Positions 8,613 to 17,112 of a stretch of 64,000 nt of DNA are shown here, in pieces (the first letter of the stretch is position 1; the number at the start of each line of letters is the position of its first letter). The DNA is taken from assembly GCA_905181785.1 (NCBI GenBank), contig CAJIZC010000023.1:1-64000 (forward strand), in the 5' to 3' direction. The notes under the pieces are model-generated. The model had not been told where the DNA came from, did no database searches, and saw nothing but the letters and a program-made list of their open reading frames with translations. Made by a program: the position numbers and the translations under genes. The DNA is from an uncultured Candidatus Poseidoniales archaeon. GTDB lineage: Archaea; Thermoplasmatota; Poseidoniia; Poseidoniales; Poseidoniaceae.

Positions 8613-10328
8613 TCACCCGAAGACGCCAGTGAGTTGTCCGTTTTCATCCATGTCCATGTCTGCTGCTGCAGGGCGCTTTGGTAGGCCTGGCATGGTCATC
8701 ATGTTGCCAAGCACGGCAACGATGAATCCTGCTCCTGCATTCAGTCGGAACTCCCGGACTGGAATTGTGAAGCCAACAGGCGCTCCCAACTGCCCCGCAT
8801 CATGTGAAAACGAATATTGGGTTTTTGCCATGCATACGGGTAGATGACCGTAGCCCCAGGATTCAATAGCAGCGAGTTGCTTCACTGCTTTTGTCTCAAC
8901 TTCTACGCCTTCTGCTTTGTAAATGCGCTTGGCAATACCGTTGACTTTGTCCATGACCGGGGCGTCCTTGTTGAACAGCGGGGTGAACGGGCGACCTGCA
9001 GCCACGTGGTCTTGGATGGCTGAGACGACGGCTCGGGCTAATTCTTCGCCACCGGCTCCACCTTTGGCATGAACTTCAGTCATAGTAACGGCATGAGCCC
9101 CGCTGGCTCGTGCTTGGGCGGCGAGCGCATCGAGTTCGCCGTCGGTATCGGCAGTAAACCGGTTGATGGAGACAATAACGGGCATCCCGAAACCAGCCAT
9201 GTTCCGGATGTGGCGATCGAGGTTTCCTTGTGCACCACGGGTGACTGCGTCGATGTTTTCTTCATCGAGTTCCTCTCTGGATGGACGGTAACCACCACGG
9301 CTCCCAAACGCACCTCCGTGCAGTTTCATAGAACGCACTGTGACGTTCATGACCACACAATCAGGGGCTTTTCCTGAAGTTGCGGCTTTGATGTGCATGA
9401 ACTTCTCAGCGCCCATATCAGAACCAAATCCTGCTTCAGTCACTACAATATCTGCTGCACCGAGCGCCAACCGATCGGCGATGATGCTTGAATTACCATG
9501 GGCAATGTTAGCAAAAGGCCCGCCATGGATGAAAGCAGGGTTGCCTTCGAGGGTTTGGACTAAATTTGGCAAAAAAGCATTGCGTAAAAGCAAGGCCATT
9601 GCTCCTGCTGCCTCAATCTCCTCCGCTTTTACCGGACGTCCTTCTGTGGATTGGCCGACAACGATATCGCCAAGTCGACGGCGTAAGTCTTCGTAATCAC
9701 TGGCAAGCACCAGGATCGCCATCACTTCACTTGCGGCGGTGATGTCGAATCGGTCTTGGCGTGGATTTCCATTTGCAGGACCGCCAAGCCCGACGGTTAT
9801 GCTGCGCAGGGCTCGATCGTTCATGTCAATCACTCGAGGCCAGAAGATCCTTGTTGGATCTAATTTAGTCGCATTGCCATGCTTGATGTGGTTGTCCACC
9901 AGTGCAGAAAGAAGGTTGTGGGCCGAAGTTACAGCATGAAGATCTCCAGTGAAATGAAGGTTGATGTCTTCCATTGGAAGCACTTGCGATTGGCCTCCAC
10001 CTGCGGCCCCACCCTTGATTCCGAATACAGGACCCATCGAAGGTTCACGAATAACGCATGTTGCGGATTGATCGATGGCACACAAGGCCTGTGTCAAACC
10101 AATGGTTGTGACTGTTTTCCCTTCCCCAAACGGCGTAGGGTTGACGGAAGTGACGAGAACGAGGCTGCCTTGAGGGCGTGAAAAGCGTTCACTGAGCGCT
10201 TCCCAAGTGATTTTCGCCATGCCCTTACCCATGGGTAACAACTCATGGCTCGAGATGCCCAATTTCCATGCGATGGTTTCAATGGGCTCTAAGGAAGCCG
10301 CTCGAGCAATTTCTAAGTCACTGGCCAT
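8613..10328 (-). CDS. fhs: Formate-tetrahydrofolate ligase
   Basis: This enzyme makes 10-formyl-THF from formate, ATP and tetrahydrofolate, feeding purine synthesis and formyl-group metabolism. At 571 residues it has the usual length of ~555-560. The N-terminus (ASLEPIETIAWKLGI) and the nucleotide-binding TSVNPTPFGEGKTVTTIG are classic for the family, as are EPSMGPVFGIKGGAAGGG and LHFTGDLHAVTSAHNLL. The enzyme is widespread in bacteria and uncommon in archaea, most of which use methanopterin derivatives. Its presence implies a folate-type C1 pool here and probably gene acquisition from bacteria. Pelota follows 5 bp downstream. Confidence 0.96.
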   Translation of the reverse strand: MASDLEIARAASLEPIETIAWKLGISSHELLPMGKGMAKITWEALSERFSRPQGSLVLVTSVNPTPFGEGKTVTTIGLTQALCAIDQSATCVIREPSMGPVFGIKGGAAGGGQSQVLPMEDINLHFTGDLHAVTSAHNLLSALVDNHIKHGNATKLDPTRIFWPRVIDMNDRALRSITVGLGGPANGNPRQDRFDITAASEVMAILVLASDYEDLRRRLGDIVVGQSTEGRPVKAEEIEAAGAMALLLRNAFLPNLVQTLEGNPAFIHGGPFANIAHGNSSIIADRLALGAADIVVTEAGFGSDMGAEKFMHIKAATSGKAPDCVVMNVTVRSMKLHGGAFGSRGGYRPSREELDEENIDAVTRGAQGNLDRHIRNMAGFGMPVIVSINRFTADTDGELDALAAQARASGAHAVTMTEVHAKGGAGGEELARAVVSAIQDHVAAGRPFTPLFNKDAPVMDKVNGIAKRIYKAEGVEVETKAVKQLAAIESWGYGHLPVCMAKTQYSFSHDAGQLGAPVGFTIPVREFRLNAGAGFIVAVLGNMMTMPGLPKRPAAADMDMDENGQLTGVFG

Positions 10329-10423
10329 GGACCTTCTACCGTGTGGTTATGGCTTTCAATCCCTCGGGTGGATGGGGGTTTTGCAACGGGTTTTGGCAAC
10401 CCATTTCGAAGCGCCGTGAGGGT

Positions 10424-11809
10424 TCAATCTTCTTTGACTCGTCCAAGGTATTCTGGCAGCTCTACACCAGCCATCTTGGCAACATCGTGCACTGGCGGGA
10501 GGCTTTGCATCAACGAGGAGATGAAGTTGGAAGTGGATCCGCCTTCGCCGTTTGCTCCGTTTCCAGAGTCCCAAACGGTGATCTTGTCAATCTTGAGGTT
10601 GGAGATTGCTTCAGTTTGTCGTGCAACCAATTCTTCCATCTTCTCGACCATGAGGAGTGTGGCAGCAGCCTTTGCATCGCCACCAGCGCTGGCAACGAGT
10701 TGGGAATAACCAGCAGCCTTTGCTTCGAGCACGGCTCTGGTCCCCTCTGCTTCTGCTTGGTATCGAGCAAGAGTTGCATCGGCTTGCCCCCTAGCAATTC
10801 GGCGTTGTCGTTCTGCTTCTGCTTCTGCAGCGATTTCGACGGTCTTCTTCGAAACTTCTTCACGAACAACTTCCAAAGCGCGCAATCGCTCGCCTTCGAG
10901 TTCATACTGGGCGGATTCGATTTCTTTCTGTGCGTTACGTTGAGCGACTTCAGAGCGCTTGCGTGCATCTGCTTGCTTGACAATGAGGTCTGCTTCAAAG
11001 TCAGCAATTTCTGCGGCAGCAACGTTTTCACCTTGCTTACCCATTGCTTCTTGCTGCATAACGAAAATACGTCGGTTGACTTCTGCTTCCTTCTGGCCCT
11101 TTTCGGACTCGGCGGAGTTTTGTGCAACACCAACTTCACGCTCTCGGTCTGCCTTGGCCTGACCAAGTTCACCAGTCGAGCGAGCAATGGCGGTCTCAAC
11201 CATTGCTTCGTTGACAGCGGTTTCTGCGGCCTTGGTACCGATCGACTCGATGTATTGGCGCTCGTCTGTGATGTCAACAACGTTGACGTTGATGAGGTAC
11301 AAACCGAGCTTGTGCAGTTCTGTGTCGACGTTGGTAAACACAATTCGAAGGAACGAATCACGGTCTTGGTTGACTTGCTCGATGGTGAGCGAAGCAACGG
11401 TCAATCGGAGCTGTCCGAAAATGATGTCTTCTGCAAGTTTTTCGATGTCGCTTTGTGGTAGGCCGAGCAGTCGTGTAGCAGCGTTCTGCATGATCGAAGG
11501 CTCAGTTGAGATTCCAATTGTGAACGATGAAGGGACGTTGATGCGGATGTTTTGCTTTGAAAGAGCGTGCTTGAGGGGGATGTTGAGGGTCATTGGACGC
11601 AGTGACAAGTATGCGTAGTGCTGGATCAAAGGCCAGACAATCTTTCCACCACCGTGGATACATTCTGCCGATTGCTTGTCTTTCACGTTACCATAGACGA
11701 CCAAAATTTGGTCAGATGGTGCGAGTTTGTATCTCTGAGTTGCAACATAGATGGTTCCGAGGAGCACGAAAAGGAAAAGTCCAATGCCGATTACGAAGAG
11801 TTCTGCCAT
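10424..11809 (-). CDS. Flotillin-like SPFH/band-7 membrane protein
   Basis: 461 residues: one N-terminal membrane helix (FVIGIGLFLFVLLGTIYVA), an SPFH/band-7 domain (~25-220), then a long Ala/Glu/Lys-rich coiled coil (~220-400) with repeated AE-rich segments and a short C-terminal tail. This is the flotillin/FloT arrangement, not the shorter stomatin type. Flotillins scaffold membrane microdomains and are usually paired with an NfeD-family protein. Here an NfeD-like gene lies 91 bp upstream on the same strand, preceded by two small membrane-protein genes. The ATG at 11809 places the membrane helix directly at the N-terminus. Confidence 0.92.
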   Translation of the reverse strand: MAELFVIGIGLFLFVLLGTIYVATQRYKLAPSDQILVVYGNVKDKQSAECIHGGGKIVWPLIQHYAYLSLRPMTLNIPLKHALSKQNIRINVPSSFTIGISTEPSIMQNAATRLLGLPQSDIEKLAEDIIFGQLRLTVASLTIEQVNQDRDSFLRIVFTNVDTELHKLGLYLINVNVVDITDERQYIESIGTKAAETAVNEAMVETAIARSTGELGQAKADREREVGVAQNSAESEKGQKEAEVNRRIFVMQQEAMGKQGENVAAAEIADFEADLIVKQADARKRSEVAQRNAQKEIESAQYELEGERLRALEVVREEVSKKTVEIAAEAEAERQRRIARGQADATLARYQAEAEGTRAVLEAKAAGYSQLVASAGGDAKAAATLLMVEKMEELVARQTEAISNLKIDKITVWDSGNGANGEGGSTSNFISSLMQSLPPVHDVAKMAGVELPEYLGRVKED

Positions 11810-11900
11810 GATGTCCCCATGCGCACCGTCCTTTAAGACCTTTCACCCGTCTAAAGAGCGTGCGTGATGGGGGCTGAGTGGAATGATTTCGGCGGTAAGT

Positions 11901-12521
11901 TTACTCAGGTGCTGTATCTTTGAGACTTAATTCTTTAACGATTAATGTCTCTCCAATGGTTCGGATGACTTCCACAAATTTGCCAGTTTCCAAAGTTGCA
12001 GTGTCGTCTTCCAGTACAGCAGAGCAGGTTCGTAGCGCACTTTGGAATTCCACCTGAACTTGACCAGATTGGCCTGGTAGGATGGTCATGTAGACTTGGC
12101 CCTGTGCACCAATTGCTTGATTATGCTGAACTGTTGCGTCAACTTCGAGGCTCTTCAACATCTGAAACACCTTTCCAATGAGCCACATGGAAATCGTTCC
12201 TGCCACCGTTCCTGCGAGAATCGCCAGTGTTGGTATCTGTGTTTCCATATTCACAGCGAGGCCAAAAATTCCAAACATCATCAAGAAACTGAGCAATCCT
12301 TGGATTGTGAGCATATTAAACACGCCTTCTGCTCCCATTTCGAGATCAATGTCAACGCCAACCGCACCAAGAGCTCCATCCGCAACGCCGCCTATCAAAA
12401 TGAGTGCAAAATAAATCAAGAATAGAAATGTACCCACAATAGCCATTGCTGCAAACAGAATATCGATGCCGCCGATGTCTCCCAAACCGATAAGTTCGAG
12501 GAAATTAGTTAGTAGACTCAT
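11901..12521 (-). CDS. NfeD/YqiJ-like membrane protein, flotillin partner
   Basis: From ATG 12521 this is a 206-residue protein with three or four predicted membrane segments in the first ~130 residues (ILFAAMAIVGTFLFLIYFAL; LLSFLMMFGIFGLAV; LAILAGTVAGTISMWLIG). A soluble C-terminal beta domain (~145-206, with GAQGQVYMTILPGQSGQVQV) resembles the NfeD OB-fold. NfeD and flotillin genes are commonly adjacent, the NfeD domain contributing to microdomain assembly. The frame stays open to 12659, but that part overlaps the preceding gene, so the internal ATG is preferred. The gene is between the small membrane proteins and flotillin, consistent with one operon. Confidence 0.82.
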   Translation of the reverse strand: MSLLTNFLELIGLGDIGGIDILFAAMAIVGTFLFLIYFALILIGGVADGALGAVGVDIDLEMGAEGVFNMLTIQGLLSFLMMFGIFGLAVNMETQIPTLAILAGTVAGTISMWLIGKVFQMLKSLEVDATVQHNQAIGAQGQVYMTILPGQSGQVQVEFQSALRTCSAVLEDDTATLETGKFVEVIRTIGETLIVKELSLKDTAPE

Positions 12522-12555
12522 AGTGTTCCCTGGTTGTTGATAGAGGCTTAGGACT

Positions 12556-12807
12556 TCAATCTTCTGCCAAGTTCTGTCTTCGAAGTGGACGAATGTAAAT
12601 GAAATAGTAATGCCCATAGACAATCGGGCCAAGCGAAATGCCAACCACGATTCCAACACCCCAGTCCGGTAAGCTCAGAGCAATTGCAAGGGCAAGTACA
12701 ATGAGCAATGCGATCAAGATTGATGCTTTCTCCAATATGATGAAAATTGGGTTCGTGCCCTCATTGACGCGTTCCTTCATGAGGAAAACGTCCATCAATC
12801 CAGACAT
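12556..12807 (-). CDS. Small two-helix membrane protein in the flotillin operon
   Basis: About 83 residues from ATG 12807 (a GTG at 12816 is an alternative). A short polar N-terminus is followed by two adjacent hydrophobic segments (ASILIALLIVLALAIALSL and VGIVVGISLGPIVYGHYYFI) and a basic tail (RPLRRQNLAED). No family is recognised. It starts about 10 bp after the stop of the gene at 12818 and is followed 34 bp later by the NfeD-like gene, so cotranscription is likely. AAGGTG seven bases before ATG 12807 may be a ribosome binding site. Confidence 0.65.
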   Translation of the reverse strand: MSGLMDVFLMKERVNEGTNPIFIILEKASILIALLIVLALAIALSLPDWGVGIVVGISLGPIVYGHYYFIYIRPLRRQNLAED

Positions 12808-12817
12808 TTCCTGCACC

Positions 12818-13174
12818 TTAATTGAAGAGCAGGCCAGTTCCTGCTGCCTCGTTCATTACGACCACAAACAGGTAAAGCAGGACAATGAACATCACTGGAT
12901 TGCGGCCCTTTTGGGCTCCGAGTGGGTCTGTGTTTTCGTTAAGGAATGACTCATCGAGGTCATAATTGCCGTTGAGCTGGATCTCTTTTTGCTGTCTTTT
13001 CGATTGAAAAATGATGAGCATGGTTGTGGTGACAACCACTGCCAGTGGCGCTCCAATGAGGAGGCCGAGGGAATCCTGTAGTTCAACCCACATCGAAGCG
13101 GTGAAGTAGACGCCAAGAAGTCCTGTGAGCAGGGAAATTGTATTGGATTTTGCTCCTTCTATCATGTTCTGCAT
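12818..13174 (-). CDS. Small membrane protein at the head of the flotillin operon
   Basis: About 118 residues from ATG 13174. Three hydrophobic stretches are visible (ISLLTGLLGVYFTASMW; LLIGAPLAVVVTTTMLIIF; NPVMFIVLLYLFVVVM), with a polar linker containing KRQQKEIQLNG between the second and third. No homologue is recognised. The frame stays open to 13312, but the upstream part overlaps the divergent aroE gene and its promoter. The minus strand carries AAAAAGGAGG about 16 bases before the ATG, a spacing too long for a standard ribosome binding site, so the start is uncertain. It is the first gene of the small membrane protein/NfeD/flotillin set. Confidence 0.6.
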   Translation of the reverse strand: MQNMIEGAKSNTISLLTGLLGVYFTASMWVELQDSLGLLIGAPLAVVVTTTMLIIFQSKRQQKEIQLNGNYDLDESFLNENTDPLGAQKGRNPVMFIVLLYLFVVVMNEAAGTGLLFN

Positions 13175-13252
13175 GGGTTTGCTAAGGATGCCTCCTTTTT
13201 GAATCCTATCCCGTTTCTCTTCATGTCTTAGGGAGAGGTTGAAGGAGGGAAG

Positions 13253-14284
13253 GTGCATGTAGGTATCATGGGTGGGGTTCGCTATGCGGTTGCAGGCAAC
13301 CCAATCACACATTCGCTCTCCCCTTTGTTGCTCGGTTTAGTTCATGCCCGACTTTTGGATTTACTTGGTAAGAAAGAACTCAACCTCGATTTGGAATCGA
13401 GTAATTTAGTCCCAACCTCGACGATCGAGGGGGCTCTGGCATGGGGCTATGCTGGTGCAGTCCCAGACCCACCAGATTGGGACTACACGGGCGCTCCCTT
13501 CGGAAAGTTCCGCACTTCGAAATTACTTGAAAAAGCAATACTGGTCGGCATGGCAATCGAAGATGCGGATGAGCGTTTTTCACCTGTCGGAGAAGAAGAC
13601 TTTTTGTCACCCTCCCTCGATTCACCAAAACCCCCACTGACACCCTTGCCAACGGGCTTTCTCAGCACAGAAATTTGGGCCAACTTGACAACGCCGCTCA
13701 AGCACCAACTGTCAAGCAATGCAGTTTCAGCTATCGATGCTTCGATGGAATATCAATGCGTCAATGCGCTGCGCTGGGACGGGCAGGGTTGGTGGTGCGC
13801 TGGGCTTGATGGCGCTGGTGTGGTTTCGTTGGCAAAGCATTTCGGTATCGATTTCCAAGACTCTCCAGTGCTTTCGATTTGTGGTGGAGGTGGAGCAGCA
13901 CGCTCTGTTGTCGCCGCATGGCTTGCAGCAGGTGGAGGCGTCCACGCTGCCTTGTCAAGACGCAAATTACCTGACAGCCTACGGGGCTCTTGCACTGCAC
14001 CCGGTAAAGATGCGGTTTTTGCTGTCAACTTTGATTCAGAATACAATTCCGCAGAAGCCCCTTTGATCCTCAATGCAACCTACCAGGCGTTCCATGGGGA
14101 TGTCGAAACAATGCTCTCCTCGATGATGGCAACTGGATTAAACGGTCGATGGCTGCTTGTGGCACAACATTTGGCATGCTGGTCTGAGTTGTGGGCGCCA
14201 CATCTTCGAGAGGTTCTTCCTTCGATTGATTTGCTTCTTACACAACTGATTCACGCCGAGGCGCTACTGAACGAGTACGCATGA
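13253..14284 (+). CDS. aroE: Divergent shikimate dehydrogenase-like protein
   Basis: 343 residues, against about 270-290 for ordinary AroE. The shikimate-binding N-terminus is clear (YAVAGNPITHSLSPLL), as is the catalytic lysine region (LTTPLKHQ), CVNALRWDGQGWW corresponding to the usual vNtl segment, and GLDGAGVV in place of GxNTDGxG. The Rossmann domain has a Gly-rich loop ICGGGGAARSV. A 50-70 residue insertion (~50-115) separates the SLSP motif from the lysine region and accounts for the extra length. It probably reduces 3-dehydroshikimate with NADPH, but the altered GLDGAG motif leaves room for a related quinate or shikimate substrate. GTG 13253 follows AGGAGG by four bases; ATG 13268 is an alternative. 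Confidence 0.78.
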   Translation: MHVGIMGGVRYAVAGNPITHSLSPLLLGLVHARLLDLLGKKELNLDLESSNLVPTSTIEGALAWGYAGAVPDPPDWDYTGAPFGKFRTSKLLEKAILVGMAIEDADERFSPVGEEDFLSPSLDSPKPPLTPLPTGFLSTEIWANLTTPLKHQLSSNAVSAIDASMEYQCVNALRWDGQGWWCAGLDGAGVVSLAKHFGIDFQDSPVLSICGGGGAARSVVAAWLAAGGGVHAALSRRKLPDSLRGSCTAPGKDAVFAVNFDSEYNSAEAPLILNATYQAFHGDVETMLSSMMATGLNGRWLLVAQHLACWSELWAPHLREVLPSIDLLLTQLIHAEALLNEYA

Positions 14285-14337
14285 TGGAACAACACTGAAA
14301 TCATCTAACGCAGAGGCTACAATAGGAGGAGAGGCTG

Positions 14338-17106
14338 ATGAGACCAAATTGTTCCGCTTTCATCCTCACCATGCTTCTCGTGTTGATGCCGCTTCAATCC
14401 ATTGCAGCGGTTCATCCGCCAGAACCCGTTGATTTCGAGGCGGTTCATGCTGGCCCAGATTACCCAGTGGGTTGGTTTGATGGGCATTACGGTGAAGACG
14501 ATGACCACATTCACTTTCGACTGATCTACCCTGCCATGGAAGACGGGGAGTCCGCAAATATGGCGGGCAATGGTCCGTTCACTTGGATTCAATTCATCGG
14601 CGATGACGGAGAAGAACTCGGAGATTACATGCAGGTGTCCACGCTTCTGGCCAAACGTGGGCATATCGTTGTGGTTCACTTGGGCGTTTCAGATGCCACT
14701 GACTTCAGTCAAACTCTCATCGACATTCAAACGGTGTACGAATACATGGCAATGCTCAATGAATCAAATGATGTAATTATGGGCTCGTTTGGACAAATCG
14801 ACTTGAATCACTGGGGCCTTGGAGGCCACGGCCACGGCGCCGCTTCTGCCTACGGTGTCTTGCCCTTTTGGAACGAAAGAAGTGGCACACAAGGGGCACA
14901 ACCTCCTCGAGGTGTGTTTGGTCTTGGGGCTGACTTCAGTTCTTGGCCGGCAGGTGAACACTGGACCACCCTCGCACCTTCGGGTTGGAGCGTTGACCCA
15001 GCCATGCCTTCAGCCGGTCTTTTCATCACCGGGACCTTGGATGGGGTTTCCGAATTCAATGAAGTCACAGCCGTGCTGGGCGCCAGCGACCAACTGGGCT
15101 GGCACGCGATGCAACTTCTCGGGGCCAATCATTACCAATTTCAGGACAGCACTTCCTTCACAGAAGGTTTTGGGGACGAGGACGCTTCAATCACCCAAGA
15201 GGAACAACTTCAACGTTCAGTTGAGCATGTCGTGCCCTACCTCAGCGTCATGCTTCATGGGGACCATGATTCGTTTAGATCTGCATTTAATCGACCAAAC
15301 GCCCCTAACACGCTCAGCGATGCAAACGCCTACCTTGAAGAAAATCTGCAGGCCGGGCAATTCGTCAAAATCCTCAACCAAACCTTTGCCCCGGCGAACA
15401 CAACCACCTTCAGCACCCAAGACACCGTCAACTGGCGCGTGGATTGGAGTTTGCGCAACGGGACATCGTCAGCCCAAATCCCTTCGAATTGGCTCGTCGA
15501 GATCGAATGCACCGTTGCCGGCATGACGCCTACAGCAGGTTCCATGACGTCCTCGCACCAAGCAGAGTGTTTGTTTCCGATGTCTGATGTAGCACCAGGC
15601 GAACATGTCATGAGCATGCAAATCCGAGTCGAAGGAGCTCCGACAACCCTCCATCAAACGTTCAACCGTACCGACGCACCGCTGATGTTTACTTCTCCGA
15701 TTCCTTACATCGATGTCGAACAACGCAGCAGCACTGAAGTTGAGGCGAACTTGTTCGCATCCGACCCAGACGGGCAGTCTGTCTTTTTCGTTGAAGCGGA
15801 AATAAACGGCGGCTCAATTGAGGATTTCAGCGCCTCGATTCACAGCGACGGCTCAACCGTTACCATTTACCACACGGCGGATGGCGAGGAAGTGGCAGGA
15901 GCTGATGTGCGCCTGAAAGTACGCGCTGCTGGCGATGGCGTGGTGGATGAAGGTGAAATCACCGCTTTGATTCGAGTTCTTCCTGTTGATGACCCAGTTG
16001 TTGTGCTCGGTTCCGTTCCGATGCAAAACATGGTTGAAGATGGACCTTCGACAACGATTCTCTTGTCCGATTATGTCAGTGACCCAGAAGGTGAGGTGCT
16101 TTTTGGAAGCATCTCGGGAGAAACTCAGGGCCAAAACGGCCCCGTTGATTTCAACATTCTCGATGATGTCCTGACGATGACACCACGCACCAACATGAAT
16201 GGGGCCTCAGTGCTTCATCTCCTCGTCGGCGACGGGGTCAATGCGCCGGTTGAACTCGATGTGCCGCTATACATTGAAGCCCTCAACGATCCAATGACGG
16301 TCAACACTTCATTTTGGGATGTGACCCTCGATGAAGACGGTTCGATTGCTTTGAACCTCTCCCAGATGGCTTGGGACATCGACAATGATGTTCTTTTCTG
16401 GACCATCTCAGACAATTCTCCAAACGTTGATGTCATTCGAGCAGCCTCCCAAATTCTAATCAGTGGTTCACTGGATTATTTTGGCATTGACTCTACCGTA
16501 TACCTCAATGTATCAGATGGCGAGATCACTCACACCGCTACCATGAACATCACAGTGCTTGCTCTGCCAGATGCCCCGGCTGTCACGATCAAGGAACTCA
16601 ACCCTGTCGATGACCGCTCAGGCGGCCTGATGTGGTGGGTGTATGATCCAGATGGTTCTGTGCCTTCCGAAGCAAACATTTCCATCAACGGGACTCAATT
16701 GGAGAATTTATCTCACTCATGCAGTTTTGACGCCGCTGCCTCGACCAACCGCTGCTTAACCTTCCTTGAGTATCCGAGCGATGCAAACGGAACCGTCGAA
16801 CTCCGCGTTGCGGTGCTTGATGCTGATTTGGGCATTGAATCAGCAGCCTACCTTGTTGTCAATTTGTCCGGCGCCACTCCAGCCTCTCCTTCGAACCCAA
16901 CAACGGATTCATCTGAAGGATCCGTACCGCTGACTGCAATTGGCTTGGTAGGCGGTCTTTTGCTTGCCATTGCGGCCCTAATGGTGGGGCTGAATCGACG
17001 GCTATCGAACCCAACTGTGCCTTCTTTGACCGAAGAAGAAGTAAGCGAAGAAATTTCAAAACCCAGCGAAGGTGGTCTGTTGGCGCGGGCTCAAAGCAAA
17101 CAGTGA
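14338..17106 (+). CDS. Membrane-anchored surface protein with alpha/beta-hydrolase-like domain lacking the nucleophile
   Basis: 922 residues preceded by AGGAGG at good spacing. A signal peptide (1-23, FILTMLLVLMPLQSIAA) leads into a ~280-residue alpha/beta-hydrolase-like domain of the chlorophyllase/PAF-acetylhydrolase/cutinase-like kind. The nucleophile elbow reads G163-H-G-H-G167, so Gly165 replaces serine, while Asp235 (TGTLDGVS) and His265 (GANHYQF) stand where the acid and base of the triad would be. Residues ~450-830 are cadherin-like repeats (YIDVEQRSSTEVEANLFASD, VNVSDGEITH-type segments). A membrane helix at ~862-885 is followed by RR and an acidic cytosolic tail. Probably a surface binding protein, or a hydrolase with unusual chemistry. 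Confidence 0.82.
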   Translation: MRPNCSAFILTMLLVLMPLQSIAAVHPPEPVDFEAVHAGPDYPVGWFDGHYGEDDDHIHFRLIYPAMEDGESANMAGNGPFTWIQFIGDDGEELGDYMQVSTLLAKRGHIVVVHLGVSDATDFSQTLIDIQTVYEYMAMLNESNDVIMGSFGQIDLNHWGLGGHGHGAASAYGVLPFWNERSGTQGAQPPRGVFGLGADFSSWPAGEHWTTLAPSGWSVDPAMPSAGLFITGTLDGVSEFNEVTAVLGASDQLGWHAMQLLGANHYQFQDSTSFTEGFGDEDASITQEEQLQRSVEHVVPYLSVMLHGDHDSFRSAFNRPNAPNTLSDANAYLEENLQAGQFVKILNQTFAPANTTTFSTQDTVNWRVDWSLRNGTSSAQIPSNWLVEIECTVAGMTPTAGSMTSSHQAECLFPMSDVAPGEHVMSMQIRVEGAPTTLHQTFNRTDAPLMFTSPIPYIDVEQRSSTEVEANLFASDPDGQSVFFVEAEINGGSIEDFSASIHSDGSTVTIYHTADGEEVAGADVRLKVRAAGDGVVDEGEITALIRVLPVDDPVVVLGSVPMQNMVEDGPSTTILLSDYVSDPEGEVLFGSISGETQGQNGPVDFNILDDVLTMTPRTNMNGASVLHLLVGDGVNAPVELDVPLYIEALNDPMTVNTSFWDVTLDEDGSIALNLSQMAWDIDNDVLFWTISDNSPNVDVIRAASQILISGSLDYFGIDSTVYLNVSDGEITHTATMNITVLALPDAPAVTIKELNPVDDRSGGLMWWVYDPDGSVPSEANISINGTQLENLSHSCSFDAAASTNRCLTFLEYPSDANGTVELRVAVLDADLGIESAAYLVVNLSGATPASPSNPTTDSSEGSVPLTAIGLVGGLLLAIAALMVGLNRRLSNPTVPSLTEEEVSEEISKPSEGGLLARAQSKQ

Positions 17107-17112
17107 AACGGT

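Noticed and set aside
10268-11461. A 397-residue open frame on the plus strand, rich in Cys, Phe and Leu
   Set aside because: It is antisense to the flotillin gene; the codon pattern of the coiled coil keeps the opposite strand open. No domain or start context supports it.
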